From NCBI GenBank assembly GCA_907163375.1, contig CAJQUW010005269.1, positions 24,048-88,047 on the forward strand: a stretch of 64,000 nucleotides of DNA. The letters are read 5' to 3'. Below the pieces are notes generated by a model that was not told where the DNA came from, made no database searches, and was given only the letters and a program-made list of their open reading frames with translations. How positions within the stretch are numbered: the stretch's first letter is position 1; each line of letters begins with the position of its first letter. The stretch comes from Prostheceraeus crozeri (lineage: Eukaryota > Platyhelminthes > Polycladida > Euryleptidae). This document shows positions 1-11,879 of the stretch, piece by piece. Made by a program: the position numbers and the translations under genes.

Positions 1-590
1 CTGTACCAAATGTTATCGAAATTCAAAGAAGTGATATCATCTGACAGCTTAACACAAGCTTAAGATAATCGTAATTTTCTGTTTTGCGTAGTTTCGTCTG
101 TAGGCATCGGTGAATGAATTGACCAAGAATTCATACCTTTATGTCTGAGGATCACAAGTGACCAGACACAACCTCATCGTTCTGCCAAATCAAAGTACTA
201 AGCACATCCTTTCACATGGTATAAAGTTTATTGAAACTGAGCATCATCAACAATGAAAAAATTATGTCAGACTTTTTTAGCAGCATTTTTTCGGTAAAAC
301 GTATTTGTACTGTATTCTTTTGTACATTCAACGAATCTTAAAATCTTTGCATCATGATAAAGCTGAATGATAGCTCACAGTGTCTGTCAATTTTCAATGA
401 AAAATTCTGCATCAAAGCAAACGCTCAATTTTCTGTCAGAACGCCTATTGACCACAACTGACCACATAAGAAAGTAAAATGTATGCCAAAGTAGTCAATG
501 GAACATAAAGTTTCATATGGTATATCGTTTATTAAAATTGAAGCAGGGCTTCAACACGAAAATTGCATTTGAAATAGGTTAACTGGGATA
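1..590 (-). repeat. Dispersed repeat family R1, copy A
   Basis: This stretch matches, in inverted orientation, the repeats at 26966-27789 and 60706-61180 and, in the same orientation, part of 18275-18540. Shared landmarks are the words accgatgcc/tgtaggcatcgg, ctgaccacaactgaccac (and its complement) and catatggtatatcgtttatt. It is cut off by the window start, so one end is missing. No coding potential is visible. It behaves as an old interspersed repeat of about 650-700 bp; its class is unknown because no terminal repeats or tail are clear. Confidence 0.75.
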
Positions 591-2435
591 TGTCTCGATA
601 AATCTAGTCATAGAAATAGATCGTTTATCTGAAGTTGACTAGAAATTGACTCAAGGTCGCGGCACATCCGAGGGAACTAAGTTGGGCATGAACCACTAAT
701 TAAATGCTTAGAATTGCACATGTAACTGATCCTAACCCAATGATGTCGTCGTTGACAAGTGTATCTATAGTGAAAATGAGTGCGATTTTTGTGCCACTAT
801 TGTGTAGTGCATAAATCTTTCTTGCACTCTAGAGGTTTCATTGCTATCAATTTCTATGCATCTAGTAGTGTTCCAAATTCCATGAGGTGCAACTTTATAC
901 ACTATAAATACCATACATCAGGGTTTCATTGCTCAGAGCGCTGATGTTGGACGTCATGTAAACGACTTTCGGAAAAAACTAACAAGAAATAATCACTGTT
1001 AGAAAGATATGTATAAAGAATAACTTTAAAGCGTCATAAGGAGGAAAGTAATGCTAGCAGTATCTTACAGCTGGATTTTTGTTACACACAGAAAACTGAA
1101 TAAGTTAGTGAAGATACATGACGTGCCTTTTAGTTAATGAACCAGGCAAACAAATACGTAGCACTTTCAATAAGTAAAATATTTTAAATACCTCTATTAA
1201 CTGTAGCTGCAAAATCTGTGAATCTTTAAATATAGATCTTTTTTGTGAAAATCGATATGTTCTCTACAAAGTCCTTTATTCTTTGTGTGGTGATTTCAAC
1301 ATAGGTTTAAAGAACAGTCCTTTTAGATATCGTTTCCAAGAACATTGTCGTAGTATTGACAAGAGATAGTATCATTGATCTATCAGTTCATATGTGTTCT
1401 GTACACTTTGACCACACCTCTTCAATAGATGTCCTCATATTGTCCTTTATTGATATACTGAACATCCCAGTAAAACTCGTTTAACTGATAATATTCTCAT
1501 ATGACTGGATAAGAAAATTAAAGCCTCCTAAAATCAGTCCCAAAGATGAACTGGTGTGTGATCATCGTATTGTCTTATTTACATGAATTGCTTCAGCCAA
1601 AATGGTTGCAAATTTTTACTTTTGGGTTTTGATAAAATCACTAATTGTTGAAACCGGTAGACCCGCGTGTAATTTCATTGAAAAATAAAGATTCGACTAA
1701 ATTAAAAACTGGATTTGGAAAATGCCCTGACCAGTCATTGCGTAATAGTTGGGTCGGAAGGAGACAGGATTTTAAAGATCTTAATTATTGTTTTTCTTTT
1801 GCACAAAATGTTGTACATACAAAATCTTTAAAAACCTGACTCTTTCCGACTCAACTATTAAAAACTGGAGTGGCATTTTGACATTTTGTTTATGAATGCT
1901 TGTGACAAAATACTTGGCATGATGCTGATGGCTATTGTTCTTTTTAACATGCTCAAGCACTTATTCGCGTGAATACTTTCATATGAATTATCTACAAGCC
2001 AATAGAATGTCTGAACCTCTAAAATCATGCAAGCAAAGACAAAATAGGAAGCACTCACCCTGTCAGTTACCAATACGAACTATCTTTACACGATCTTGAC
2101 AAATTCGCATTGGCGGCTATAAAATCATCGGCCATTAAATGTGCTGACCATACTCTAGAATTTAATGTTTTGCGGTCTGTGAGTCTCCTCTGTTCATATT
2201 ATGTATCCGACTTCTCCTGGTGTCATTGGCTACAGGAAATATATTTATGAAACGCATGATTCGACGTGCTTCCTGACTCAATCATTTTGGCAGCCAAACA
2301 ATTCACACAAGCTTACCATTCAGAAGAAAATCAACACTGTGCACTCGACGGAGACAATGAAATAATCAATTCTAATGTCGGAACTACTTCATTGACTTCA
2401 TCGTTATGACAGCATTCAAAACTTCCACCTCATCA
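591..2435. other. Intergenic, nothing recognised
   Basis: AT-rich sequence with only short chance reading frames (the longest is about 70 codons, with no family-like motif). A TATAAAT word occurs near 903 but no coding exon follows it. I see no repeat structure of note. Confidence 0.5.
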
Positions 2436-2443
2436 TGTACATA

Positions 2444-2965
2444 CACAGAATTAGACAGGTCGTCTCTTCTTCTGTTTGACTAGAAGAGAAGCATTGGAAC
2501 ATGTAACGTAAATGAAATGGCACAATCTCCTGACTAAATACCATAGCAATCGAACAATGAGCAGCCAGTTCAACATGAAACACGCCAAATTGTGCAAAGT
2601 TTCTGTGACTGTTATCAACCGGATCACACAGCAAGGAGACACAGACGATGTCAAGTTCTACAGAGAAGTTTGTGAACGTTTTTTCATGCGCCTGCTAACT
2701 TTTCTAATAATGATCGGAGGGCCCAGCATTATCGAGAGAACTTTTGCGCAATGATCTGAATTCTTCGAATCTGAAGGAATCGTGGCGATCGGAGCATTTT
2801 GAAGGAATTCACAGCAATCCGCAAGCGACGCACGACTATTTTTCCTATCTCTGCAGGGTATTAAAAATTTCTTTTTGCCCACTTATTATGTTCCAGCATG
2901 TGCCATCTGTTTGAATCAGTTTCCACTTCTAGCAAAGTGATACGAATAAACAATCTAATTCTGTG
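2444..2965 (+). mobile_element. hAT-type MITE family E, copy 1 (complete, with 8-bp TSD)
   Basis: A 522-bp element bounded by inverted termini CACAGAATTAG (2444-2454) and CTAATTCTGTG (2955-2965). It is flanked by perfect 8-bp direct repeats TGTACATA (2436-2443 and 2966-2973). An 8-bp target duplication is characteristic of hAT (and P) transposons, so this is most likely a non-autonomous hAT-type element. Related copies lie at 14618-15137, about 25995-26255 and about 34436-34808. A phrase reading ITQQGDTDDVKFYREVCERF in one frame recurs between copies but is not a recognisable transposase; I treat it as non-coding. Confidence 0.8.
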
Positions 2966-2973
2966 TGTACATA

Positions 2974-4270
2974 GAAATTAACAATACCATAGAAAGTCCA
3001 CTTCTATGATCATATGAGAAGATTTCAAGTTCGCGTTTATCTTTCAGTTCAAGTGCTATGTACTGCAGAAATCTATGATGAAGGAATGATTGTGACTGAT
3101 ATCTCTATGATTATCAAGAGTATTTGAATAGAAAGTTAACCTTTCCAATGATGAAAATGTCTTCATGTATTCACAGATCTAATCTACATGTATACTTAAG
3201 AAGGACAAGATCAGTCAAAATTGCTCTTTCCAGTGCATTAGAGTAAATAATGCATGATTTTCCAAGGCTTTCTATATCCACTGGTTAATAAGTATAAAAT
3301 CGTGGAAAGTCACCAATCACCACCACTTGGTTTGCTTTATATTCAGTATGATCTTCGCATTTTGTGAATCACTAACATCATAATCACATTTTATCTGTTC
3401 GTCTGAGTTTTGATTGTAATTTGAAGGCCTCACATGTGATGCTCTATAATCACGAGATGTCTAACAAGAGATAAAAATATATTGACATCAGCAACCACTC
3501 ATTACGAGGAGGCGCACTATGAAAGGCAACACTGATTGCACTTTTCCACCAAACTCTTGATAAAGGATCTTCCGAAGGAATGGATATTCAAACAATTCTT
3601 GCCTAGCTTTCAGAATTTTCATTAGTCACACTAATCAAATTATTATCAATTTTTTAGGTTTCAATTTGTTTTTTGTTCGTTTCTGATTGCATCATCGGTA
3701 GACTTTCTTCAGATTTTAATCATGTTTGTTACTTGCATAACAATGGATAAGGCATGGGACATGTTGCTGCAATGATTGTTGTAGCAAGTAAAATCATTGC
3801 TGATCTGTTATCACTTAGTTCATGACTGCTTTGAGCAAAGGAAATAGATTATCGAAAACTTTCCAGAAAGAGTCCACAATTCTCCGAAAAAACACTGCTG
3901 AATCGATTTTCGCAAAGCATGTATAAAATGTACAGAATCCACACCAATAGCCATTGATGCTACGTGCTGTAGTTGAATTTCAATCACTAGCAGTTAATAT
4001 TGCAGCTGTTATTGACTGTTGAACATTCAGTCAGCAATGTCCTAAAGGCAAAACACTACACCAAGTAAAAAGTATACAAAAAATACTTGAAGAGAAACAC
4101 GAGCTATGTAACAATGACCGTCCTACTATCTCGCAAGAGTCACCGACAGGCACTGGAACATCATGTATCTTTTGAGCAGAAATATCAGACATAGACGAGG
4201 CTGCGTTCGCAGCCGAGACTGTTTAATATTTCTGCCCTCAAAATCCATGTTTTATAAACACTTTTGAGAA
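2974..4270. other. Intergenic, nothing recognised
   Basis: AT-rich sequence without credible reading frames. A short perfect hairpin, GGCTGCG/CGCAGCC, lies near 4199-4214 just upstream of the Penelope-like relic. Nothing else is supportable. Confidence 0.5.
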
Positions 4271-4279
4271 GTAATTTTT

Positions 4280-4950
4280 GAAAGAAATCAGTGAGACTAA
4301 AAAAAGAAAAGCCACATTCAATGCTAATTTTACCGTACAAAGATGAACGATCTACTAATTTTTGTTCGACGACAACTTCACAGCATCAATGCGCACATTG
4401 TTCTTCTAATCAAGCCAATATTCACCAGCCGCAACATCTCATCGATGGCTACATACCCAGTAGAGAAGCCCTATTTCCAAGAAAGCATTAACAACGTAAT
4501 CTACCAATATAAATGTGGATCGTGCTAGGCTGTGCGAGCTCTGTGGGATTCACGTCGCGACATTTGTTCCAGGAAATATGTGAGCATCGCATACATTCCA
4601 ACTGCGATCAAGTATCAAAATCATTCTGTAAGAAAGACGATTTAAGAATCTATGAAATGTTATTCATTCAAAATCTTCATCCTAATCTGAATGGACAGAA
4701 GGATTCTGTAGAACCGCGGTTGCTTGACAATTAGTTTGCCCTTTCTTTTTCCTTAAGTCTATGTAGCAGAATTTACTGTCTGTCTTGTGGTTTACACATA
4801 AGTAAGCTATGCAAATGGAAGATTTACTTGAGTCCTTTTAGCCTGGTTTCCACTAATGATTATCAAATTTTGTAATCAATTAATGTGCAGTCTTTAATTG
4901 TTGTATGTAACCTTGAGAATGCTCAATAGACTGTGAGCGAAACGTTGGGA
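4280..4950 (+). pseudogene. Penelope-like element relic: GIY-YIG C-terminus and 3' tail
   Basis: Three short overlapping frames (4291-4491, 4343-4528, 4513-4734) carry pieces typical of the C-terminal GIY-YIG endonuclease of Penelope-like retroelements: NNVIYQYKCGSC followed by VGFTSRHLFQ-ICEHR, then a final helix YEMLFIQNLHPNLNGQ resembling the usual ending of the domain. The zinc-knuckle-like cysteines and the (Y)VG-T-R core are visible. The frame changes more than once, so the copy is dead. No RT domain is present upstream, consistent with 5' truncation. About 180 bp downstream lies a hammerhead-like fold (4912-4944), as expected for the 3' repeat of such elements. Confidence 0.6.
4912..4944 (+). 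ncRNA. Degenerate hammerhead-ribozyme-like motif
   Basis: The hairpin GCTCA (4921-4925), loop ATAGACTG, TGAGC (4934-4938) is followed directly by GAAACG. This is the stem II plus GAAA arrangement of a hammerhead. The expected CUGANGA box before the stem reads CTTGAGAAT, so it is degraded and probably inactive. Penelope-like elements are known to carry hammerhead motifs in their terminal repeats, and the site sits just after the GIY-YIG relic. Confidence 0.4.
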
Positions 4951-7770
4951 AAATTTTCGTCCTTATTTCCTTTAAAAGTCTATGTTGTAATGCTATTGTA
5001 TGCTACTCCTAAGAAGTCAATAAATATTGCAATTCTTGATTATCTGTTTTAATGCATGTAGACACAGACAGCTTCATCTATGCATAAATTCACAAATGGA
5101 CTGTTCAAACTGCATCATGCATCATGTATAGACATGTAAAACTAGGAAAACTTTTCAAATTCAAAACCGCTGGATACCGTCAAAGTTAACGTATCTATGT
5201 TATTTTTACAACCATGGAGATGCTCTTGAGACTCTGGGGTTTAAATCTCATTTAAAAATTGGTTGGATTCTCTCTGATCTACATGTACAAAACTTTATCA
5301 AATAGGGTCATTGAATTTGACTCACTCTGTAGAAGTCTACACCAGGGTAGCAATTTTCATCCAAGAAAATAATTACCTGCTTCGTGGAGCTTATCAACCT
5401 GTGGATAAAGAAATCTTTGGGATATCATGAATTACATTCAGAAAACAAATTATATCAATGAATCAGGCCACACATGTAGATATACATAGATGTATAACCA
5501 AGATATTCATGAAATGAATATCTTTGGCAAAGAAACATTACTCATCTACGATAGAATTTAGCTGACGATGATGTTAAAAGGCAATGAAGCTAATTCATTC
5601 ACTGCTAAAATCTATTTCAATAGATCAACACAGAAAGTGTTAGATGCATAGAGTGGGTATATTAGGTAGAGTGGTAAGTCCACATTTATTAAATCCCCAA
5701 TGTGTATACATTGTACACTTTCAATTTTATTAAATGAACTCAACCGAGATGCAGGTGTTGTTGTCACCAAATGTGAGATATGTTAATATTTACAGTTTTG
5801 CAGAAGTCACAGCAGAATTGAGTGATCATGATTGTAATGCAGAAGGAATGATGGTATTTCACAGATTCTCATGATAGCCTTGGAGATTTAATGTTTGATA
5901 AATTAGCAATTCGATGGGTTCCTATTACTTTCATGCTCAACCTCAAGAGTATTTTCTTAAGCGTGATCATACCACAGGCAACCTGCCACTGGCACAGCAA
6001 AATCACATAATCAAAGACAATGACTTCATTTTACTATGAAAGATGTAAATGGGTCCACATCACTATTCAGATTCAAGAAAAAAATGAATTTAGCAATCGA
6101 GTAATCGAATCATAAAATTATTAGTAAGCTTATTAGTAAATATTCATTCCTTTTGACATCCATTTGTTTCATACTACTTATAAAGGGGCGTCATCTCGGT
6201 AGTATATAAATTTGGACAATTTCATCTTTTTAAAAAACTGCTCAAATAATATTTTGGACCACAGGAACGTAATCTCCGCAAAGAACTGTCTTTTTTGATA
6301 TAAAAATTTTCACTTTAACAAGCTAACCCAGATTATGAAATCCTGAATTTTGGTTCTGAAATACATTTACAGGTACAATGTACGTACATACGTTACTCTA
6401 AAAATGATTTTAAGGGGATTACAAGAGTTCACATTTATCATGGGATAAAATTTCATCCTTCATAAATATTGGCTGTGAGCGATTAATTAATTATCGTGCC
6501 TCAAAGGTCATTAAAGCCTTCGTCAAAAGCTACTTTGATGTACTTTTCAGTTCGCGGAAGTAAACCCGGGATCATATGGCAAATACGAAGTTGAATGTCC
6601 TTCTTTGATTGAAAATAAAGTAATAGAAAAGCCAAGTCGCAGCACGATTTGAAATTCATGACAGAATGATCTAAGTCCCCTTGAGCACTGCTCATCCATC
6701 ATCATTTTTCATTCACATTTCAATTTTACTAAGGAAATGCAAATATCCCAATTTACAAGGTGCAAAAGCAAGACATTTCAACACCACATTCCGAATTTTA
6801 TATTCAGCCTTGAAACGTCAGTATCTTTTTTCCGGAAACTACTTTTGAATGACTCCGCTTATTTTGTCATTCATCATTTGATATAGTTTTTATAAATATA
6901 GGTCTAAAAGCAACGACGTTTTGTGTGACTTTAAAGTTGGAATGTCAACAAAACGCATCCATCCAACCGCTATAGAGCTAATAAATTTAACTCCATGAGA
7001 AGTTGACGAAAGAACTCGATTTTCAAAAACGTCTTTAAATATGCGTCAAATTTTTGATGTTCTCTGCAATAAAATTGGTTATCAAAAAAACACAGGAACT
7101 GAAAAACACAATATGTTATATAGACCGGCGGGAACGCCTATCAGAATTTTTACGACTAACATTATCAGGCCTAACTATTGTGTATATATTCATTACTGTG
7201 TAATATTATCTTTTAAGTACACTAACCTGACTTTTCCTTGATAGTCGCAACTATTGTGGTTTTCAAGTAATATCAAAAAATACACAGAGGATCCCCTCTC
7301 GGTCAAAATAAGGTTAAACCTCCAACATTGATGATATACGAGCAGCCGCATGTAATGTGCACATAAACGTATAAAACTCACGCACATGCACTGTACATTC
7401 GATTATTTCGTTGGGCTAACAGATCTCAAGTCCTTCTGTCAGCTGTGAATGATAGGCAGTGTCTGTTGACAGCGCTTACAAAAGTTGACTTCAATATTAA
7501 CTTTGGATGTCCAAAGAAAGTGTCAAAAGAATTTCTTTTCATACATTGTTCGAATCTCGGTTCGTCTCCAAATTCTATTGTCTGAATCTCAGTTCATCGA
7601 ATATAGATAGTTCTTGATAAAGACCTTATTACTTCAGATAATATGACAGACTAGGTTCACAGAACGGTTAGACAATGCCCTGTTTGTTTCATGATTGTGA
7701 CTGCAGTCTTGCCAAGATAAGGTTACTCGGTGATTGATGCGTACACTTCTTAACTTGGTTCGTATTTTTT
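4951..7770. other. Intergenic; one dispersed repeat at about 6140-6240
   Basis: No gene is supportable. The stretch near 6140-6240 (starting with taaatattcattccttttga) is about 80% similar to 15985-16081 and marks an old interspersed repeat. The remainder is AT-rich with chance frames of at most 74 codons. Confidence 0.5.
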
Positions 7771-7776
7771 GTTGGC

Positions 7777-7783
7777 TATAAAT
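7777..7783 (+). promoter_or_regulatory. Probable TATA box of the secreted-protein gene
   Basis: TATAAAT within GGCTATAAATG lies 45 bp upstream of the ATG at 7822. This places a start site near 7805-7810 and leaves a very short 5' untranslated region. The support is positional and from the good match to the TATA consensus. Confidence 0.45.
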
Positions 7784-7821
7784 GTTGCTGCAATACTCCA
7801 CATGAATAAGCTGAACTGAGC

Positions 7822-7894
7822 ATGAACGGAACCATGAAAGATGCCTTTACATTACTTGGTGCTCTCATTGTGATGATCGGTTCATCGAATGCAG
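7822..7894 (+). CDS. Exon 1 of an unrecognised secreted protein: signal peptide
   Basis: The ATG at 7822 opens 24 codons reading MNGTMKDAFTLLGALIVMIG then SSNA, a textbook signal peptide: short polar start, hydrophobic core at about residues 9-20, and a small-residue cleavage site SNA. The exon ends at the donor CAG|GTAAAG (7895), leaving one base (phase 1). The second exon at 18570 starts in the matching phase, after a polypyrimidine tract and TTGCAG. A TATA box lies 45 bp upstream. The intron between them would be about 10.7 kb and is filled with transposons. The join is inferred from phase and splice signals, not from a transcript. Confidence 0.5.
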
Positions 7895-8255
7895 GTAAAG
7901 CTTTATCTTCTTGCTTCTATTTTCTTGAAACATGATAAGATATATTATTATTATACATGTCTCACGAAAATTCAAAGCCTGACTGCGGGATGACAAGATA
8001 GAGAACAAAACTATTCGAATCAAATTTTGCAAGGTAGATGCAGATTATAACATCTAATTGGAAGAAAACGCTCAAAGCAGCAAAAGTTTTTCTTCTAATG
8101 GGATAATTGGACCTAAATGCAGGGCTGATTGCTCAAATAATGACTAAACCGTTCTAGCATTCATCAACTTGAAGAGAAGTTGCTCATCTGTATCAGCAAT
8201 TATTGGATCAAAGTACCGCCGAGTGGGCCATTAGTAGAGGAGGACACTCAACACT

Positions 8256-8567
8256 ATGTCCAAAGAGTGGCAGTTGCTTCTTGACAGGGCCAAGAGAGAA
8301 GACATTGCCCTGCAGTTTGAAGCTGCTTTTTGTGGTAGCGACAGAAATGGAGAAGTCGACAAAGATAAGGGAGTGCAGTTGAGGACGTGGACCAAGAAGA
8401 GGCGATCTTTCATGGAAGTTCAGTATCTGCAAAGATCAGGCGATAACTACATGCAACAAAAGTGGAGCGACAGATTTAGGAGAAAATCGGTGAGATTCAA
8501 GATGAAAGGCTGCAACAGTGCTGAGCGAAAGATGTCCTCATATCGACACGAACCATTCTATCTGTGA
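8256..8567 (+). other. Unassigned 103-codon reading frame in the intron
   Basis: A 103-codon frame (starting MSKEWQLLLDRAKREDIALQ, lysine/arginine-rich) whose last codons run into the TIR element that begins at about 8562. It shows no domain I recognise, no splice signals and no upstream promoter. It may be a fragment of a gene copied here or simply chance; I do not claim it as a gene. Confidence 0.2.
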
Positions 8568-9360
8568 TTGGCTGTTTTACACTGAAGTACGAGTTGTTGG
8601 TATGTTTTATATACGAGACCCGATGTAAATTGGTCCTCATTCGTATGTGTTTCGTATGAATAGCTTTAAGTCACATGGCAAAATATAAGTTATATTACAT
8701 AATACTAACAAATTACTTTTTCCAGTAATACCAGTCGTGAATATTTCTTTGTGAAAGTGTGGTATTTAACTAGATTAGATTTATTGTGAAATTAAAGCTG
8801 CTTGTCATCATTGCTAATTGTGGCATTCACAAAACTCATAATTACTTGAACTAAGTTGATAAAAATCATTTAAGCAAAGCGGTGACTTCCGAGGAACCTT
8901 GTTGACTTATATATCTCAAACATAACTATTTTTGCATTCATGAATTATAATGTGTTTTTATTTCGGATTGATAATGCTTAGTTCCAAAATTACATAATGC
9001 ATCATTGTTGATGGTCAAATACCTATTGGTTATTCATGAAATGCCTTAGACTTACATGCATGAAAATCGAATTCAGTATTGTAAGTTTGACTATTAAATG
9101 TCATTATCTTACTACTGACAAAACAGTAGTAACATTAGTGTGATCTTTATTGACAAAAGGCCTTAAATCAACATACATTAGAAATCATTGATGCTTTCCT
9201 TTAACGTTGTGCTGGTATGGCTTTCGTATGTCAAGCATACCACATTTGAAATAACATACGGAAAGTATACAGATATATACCAAGAGAATACAGAAATATA
9301 CCAAAGAAATATTTTGGTATGTATCCTTCGTATGTGATTGGTATTGAGCGATTTACAGTG
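8562..9360 (-). mobile_element. TIR element family C, copy 1 (truncated)
   Basis: This is an inverted, truncated copy of the element at 16082-17075. Its intact end is AGCGATTTACAGTG (9347-9360). The other end is missing: the match starts at CTGTGATTGGCTGTTTTAC, which is internal in the full copy. The subterminal zone is rich in catacgaa and cataccaa words, in both orientations. A frame of 143 codons on the - strand (9178-9609) overlaps this repeat and is not a gene. Confidence 0.75.
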
Positions 9361-9949
9361 TACGCTTGGTTCCGCCCTGAAAGGGCTGGTCAGTGCGGCT
9401 GAGAATGCACAAATTAGCTTACAATGCAAGCATCTAGAAAGGCTGAACATGATGAAGGACTCTGCGGCTCTGCGTTTATTTATCCTGGCTTTGCCGTGCG
9501 GTTGATAATCAGAGTGACTGTAGAGTGGCATATCGACTGACTGGAAATAGAATAGAAAGGTCTCGTCAGACTTGAAGAACGTAAGTTCTGTGGTAGCCGT
9601 TGACATCACTAGGTCAACACTGTAAATTCATATCCGGGGGCCGATTGCTATTATCTGGCTATTGCAGTAGTGATATTGCAGAGAAGATAATAAATGATAA
9701 GCTTTCATCAGTTATGACACAATGCTCAATTTTCATAATAGAGACTTTAATTGTAACTGAAGTCCGCTTATGTACTGATGACACATATAATAAAATATAA
9801 AAATTATTTGCACATAAAAAAATGTAAGATAGTCCTGAAAAGGACTCATTAAGCGTTCACTGGACTGGACACATGGATTCTCAAAAGTTCACAAAGACAA
9901 GAACGAAAATGCAAAAATAAAGCTGGACAAAACAGCACTAAAACTAATA
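9361..9949. other. Intronic/intergenic, nothing recognised
   Basis: Sequence between the TIR element and the 3' tail of the Naiad-type retroelement. No coding potential. Part of it, from about 9800, may be the downstream tail of the retroelement on the - strand. Confidence 0.4.
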
Positions 9950-10277
9950 TACATACAAGAAGATATACAAGGGGCTCATCAGCAAGATGACCAACTGCTT
10001 TCGTCTCGTTTCGGGTCCTTTAACATCTTGGACGAATAAACAGTGGCGGACCCACATACACAAAATACTGTGGATGCACTCGAATCATACCACATTGGAC
10101 GGACAATTGTCTGCTTGAAAACAAGCCAAACTTCAGCAGGAGTGAAAAATGCTTACGTAGAAGTTTTACCACGTATTTTCTTAAATCATATAAAAGATAG
10201 CCTCTTTTTGTAAAGAATTGGCCTGTGATTTTAATCTTATCAACAACAGCATAAATGTGAGCAAATACGCAAATATC

Positions 10278-11652
10278 TTAAAACTTTACGTGCAAAAATT
10301 GTACTACCCATAAGGAAGGAAGAAGACGTCCAGTAAAGGTGAACAATACAACTTCAAAAGGGAAATCATCAACCTTGTGATATACTGATGAGTGGACTCC
10401 ATCTTGAGAAGCACTGATATTAACATCTAAATATTTGTTGTTATTCCCGTTTCTTTCCGGAATCAAATCATCCGGGTAGATTTGCATTGATAAACTGTCA
10501 AAATGTTGATAATTAGAGATGCACAAGTCATCTATATATCTCCCATTGAGTGACAATAACTTCGCATGGCCAAATTTTTTCCTTGACACCAACTTTTTCG
10601 TAGACACAAATTCATAATAGAGGAGAAAAAGATCTGACAACAAAGGGTTTCAATTGACACCCAATGGAACCGCGAATCTGCTTAAAAGTAAGTCCACCAA
10701 AAACCACATAAACTTCAGAAATTATGAAACGAACAGCGTCTTTAAATTTTTGCAAGATCAAAACAATGATAGCCATTATGCAGTTTCCTAGAGAAAAATA
10801 TGCGATTCCATCCGAGACACAAATATTTTCGCGAAGCAGAATCGAAAACCAAATCAAACAGCTGGAACAGGTGACAGACAATATCATTTTGCCCAAAATT
10901 AGTATACATCTTCGAAAAATCGTAAACTTGAAGCAAAAAACCTTATTACTTGAATTAACAATTTCTAAAAATTCTAAAGAAGACTTAATACTCCAAAAGT
11001 ACCGGAGACCACTATTTTTCTGTATAACATCACAATACTTCTTAAAACTTTTTCTAACAACAGTTAAACCCTTATTCAGTATTACTGAAAGATTCTTGGT
11101 CGTGTAGTGAAGTGCTCCGTTAAAAAGTCTCAACTTGTATGAATTCTTGCGGAACTTAGGAATCCAGAAAATTCTTGGCAGGTGTTTGCATTTATCCCCC
11201 AAAGAAATATCATGAACATTATCGAACAAATCACAGTGTCTTTCAACGATAACATTTTCTGTTTCCTGAACAGGTGAATAAGTAACATTGCCAACAGGTC
11301 TCAAAGTGTTATAATTTGCTCCTAATTCGTCCATCAAGACTGAGGCATTGTGCTTCTTACACAATGGAAAATTTACAGAAGCGTTATCGACAGTTGAAAC
11401 TATAAAATTCTTGTGTAAAACTTCAATAATGTCTTTTACACTATTTAATGACAAGAAACGTTCGAAATTATTAAATTTTACAAAGCTTATTCGCTTAGCA
11501 ATACGCGCAGGAACATATTTCTTAAAATGATCAAAGCAATTTTCTAGAACACTAAAACGACGCGCTAGCTTAACAACATGTTCCTCAACGGAAGCAAACA
11601 ACTTTCTTAACAGAAGACCATGGAACAACATTTGGTATACGAAACTTAGCAC
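10278..11652 (-). pseudogene. Reverse transcriptase domain of the Naiad-type element
   Basis: Two overlapping frames (11652-10612 and 10643-10278). The first carries the finger region with LPRIFWIPKFRKNSYKLRLF, the LS-IL-KGL block and GLRYFWSIKSSLEFLE, which match the conserved PLE motif (WlPKlHK ... yfWiIdNS). The second contains the RYIDDL catalytic box, then YLDVNIS and VYHKVDDFPFEVVLFTF, typical of motif D/E and the thumb start. In the region between, the palm motif A is not readable in a single frame. Length and order fit the C-terminal half of a Naiad protein. It is clearly decayed. Confidence 0.75.
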
Positions 11653-11686
11653 CCTTTGACATCAGTTGTCGTACACTGTAAACTGT

Positions 11687-11879
11687 CACCTCTTAAAATC
11701 GAAGAAATCTGCATCCTAAAGCGCGACACACTAGAATTTTAGGAGGTTGCGTGAAATAGAATGCCGACATACTAAAGAGAACAATAACACTAGTGCGCTA
11801 GCCTCCTAAAACGCTTTGCTTTAGGATTTTTTTATTAGTTACGAATAGTGTCTCGCTTCAGTGTGTGATTTAGGAGGTG
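11687..11879. mobile_element. Small TIR insertion inside the Naiad-type element
   Basis: A 193-bp segment with inverted ends CACCTCTTAAAAT and ATTTAGGAGGTG and internal repeats of the CCTCCTAAAA / TTTTAGGAGG word. It separates the linker-coding part from the RT-coding part of the Naiad element, so it probably inserted after the retroelement did. I could not find a clear target duplication. Confidence 0.45.

Noticed and set aside
895-960. TATAAAT box and possible promoter
   Set aside because: No coding exon or transcript-like feature follows within a reasonable distance.
9178-9609. 143-codon frame on the - strand
   Set aside because: Overlaps the TIR element copy 1 and shows no protein family features.
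9955-10012. CTGATGAG and GAAACGAGACGAAA words on the - strand as a hammerhead
   Set aside because: They occur in the wrong order for a standard hammerhead and the flanking strands do not pair as a stem II, so only the words are reported.
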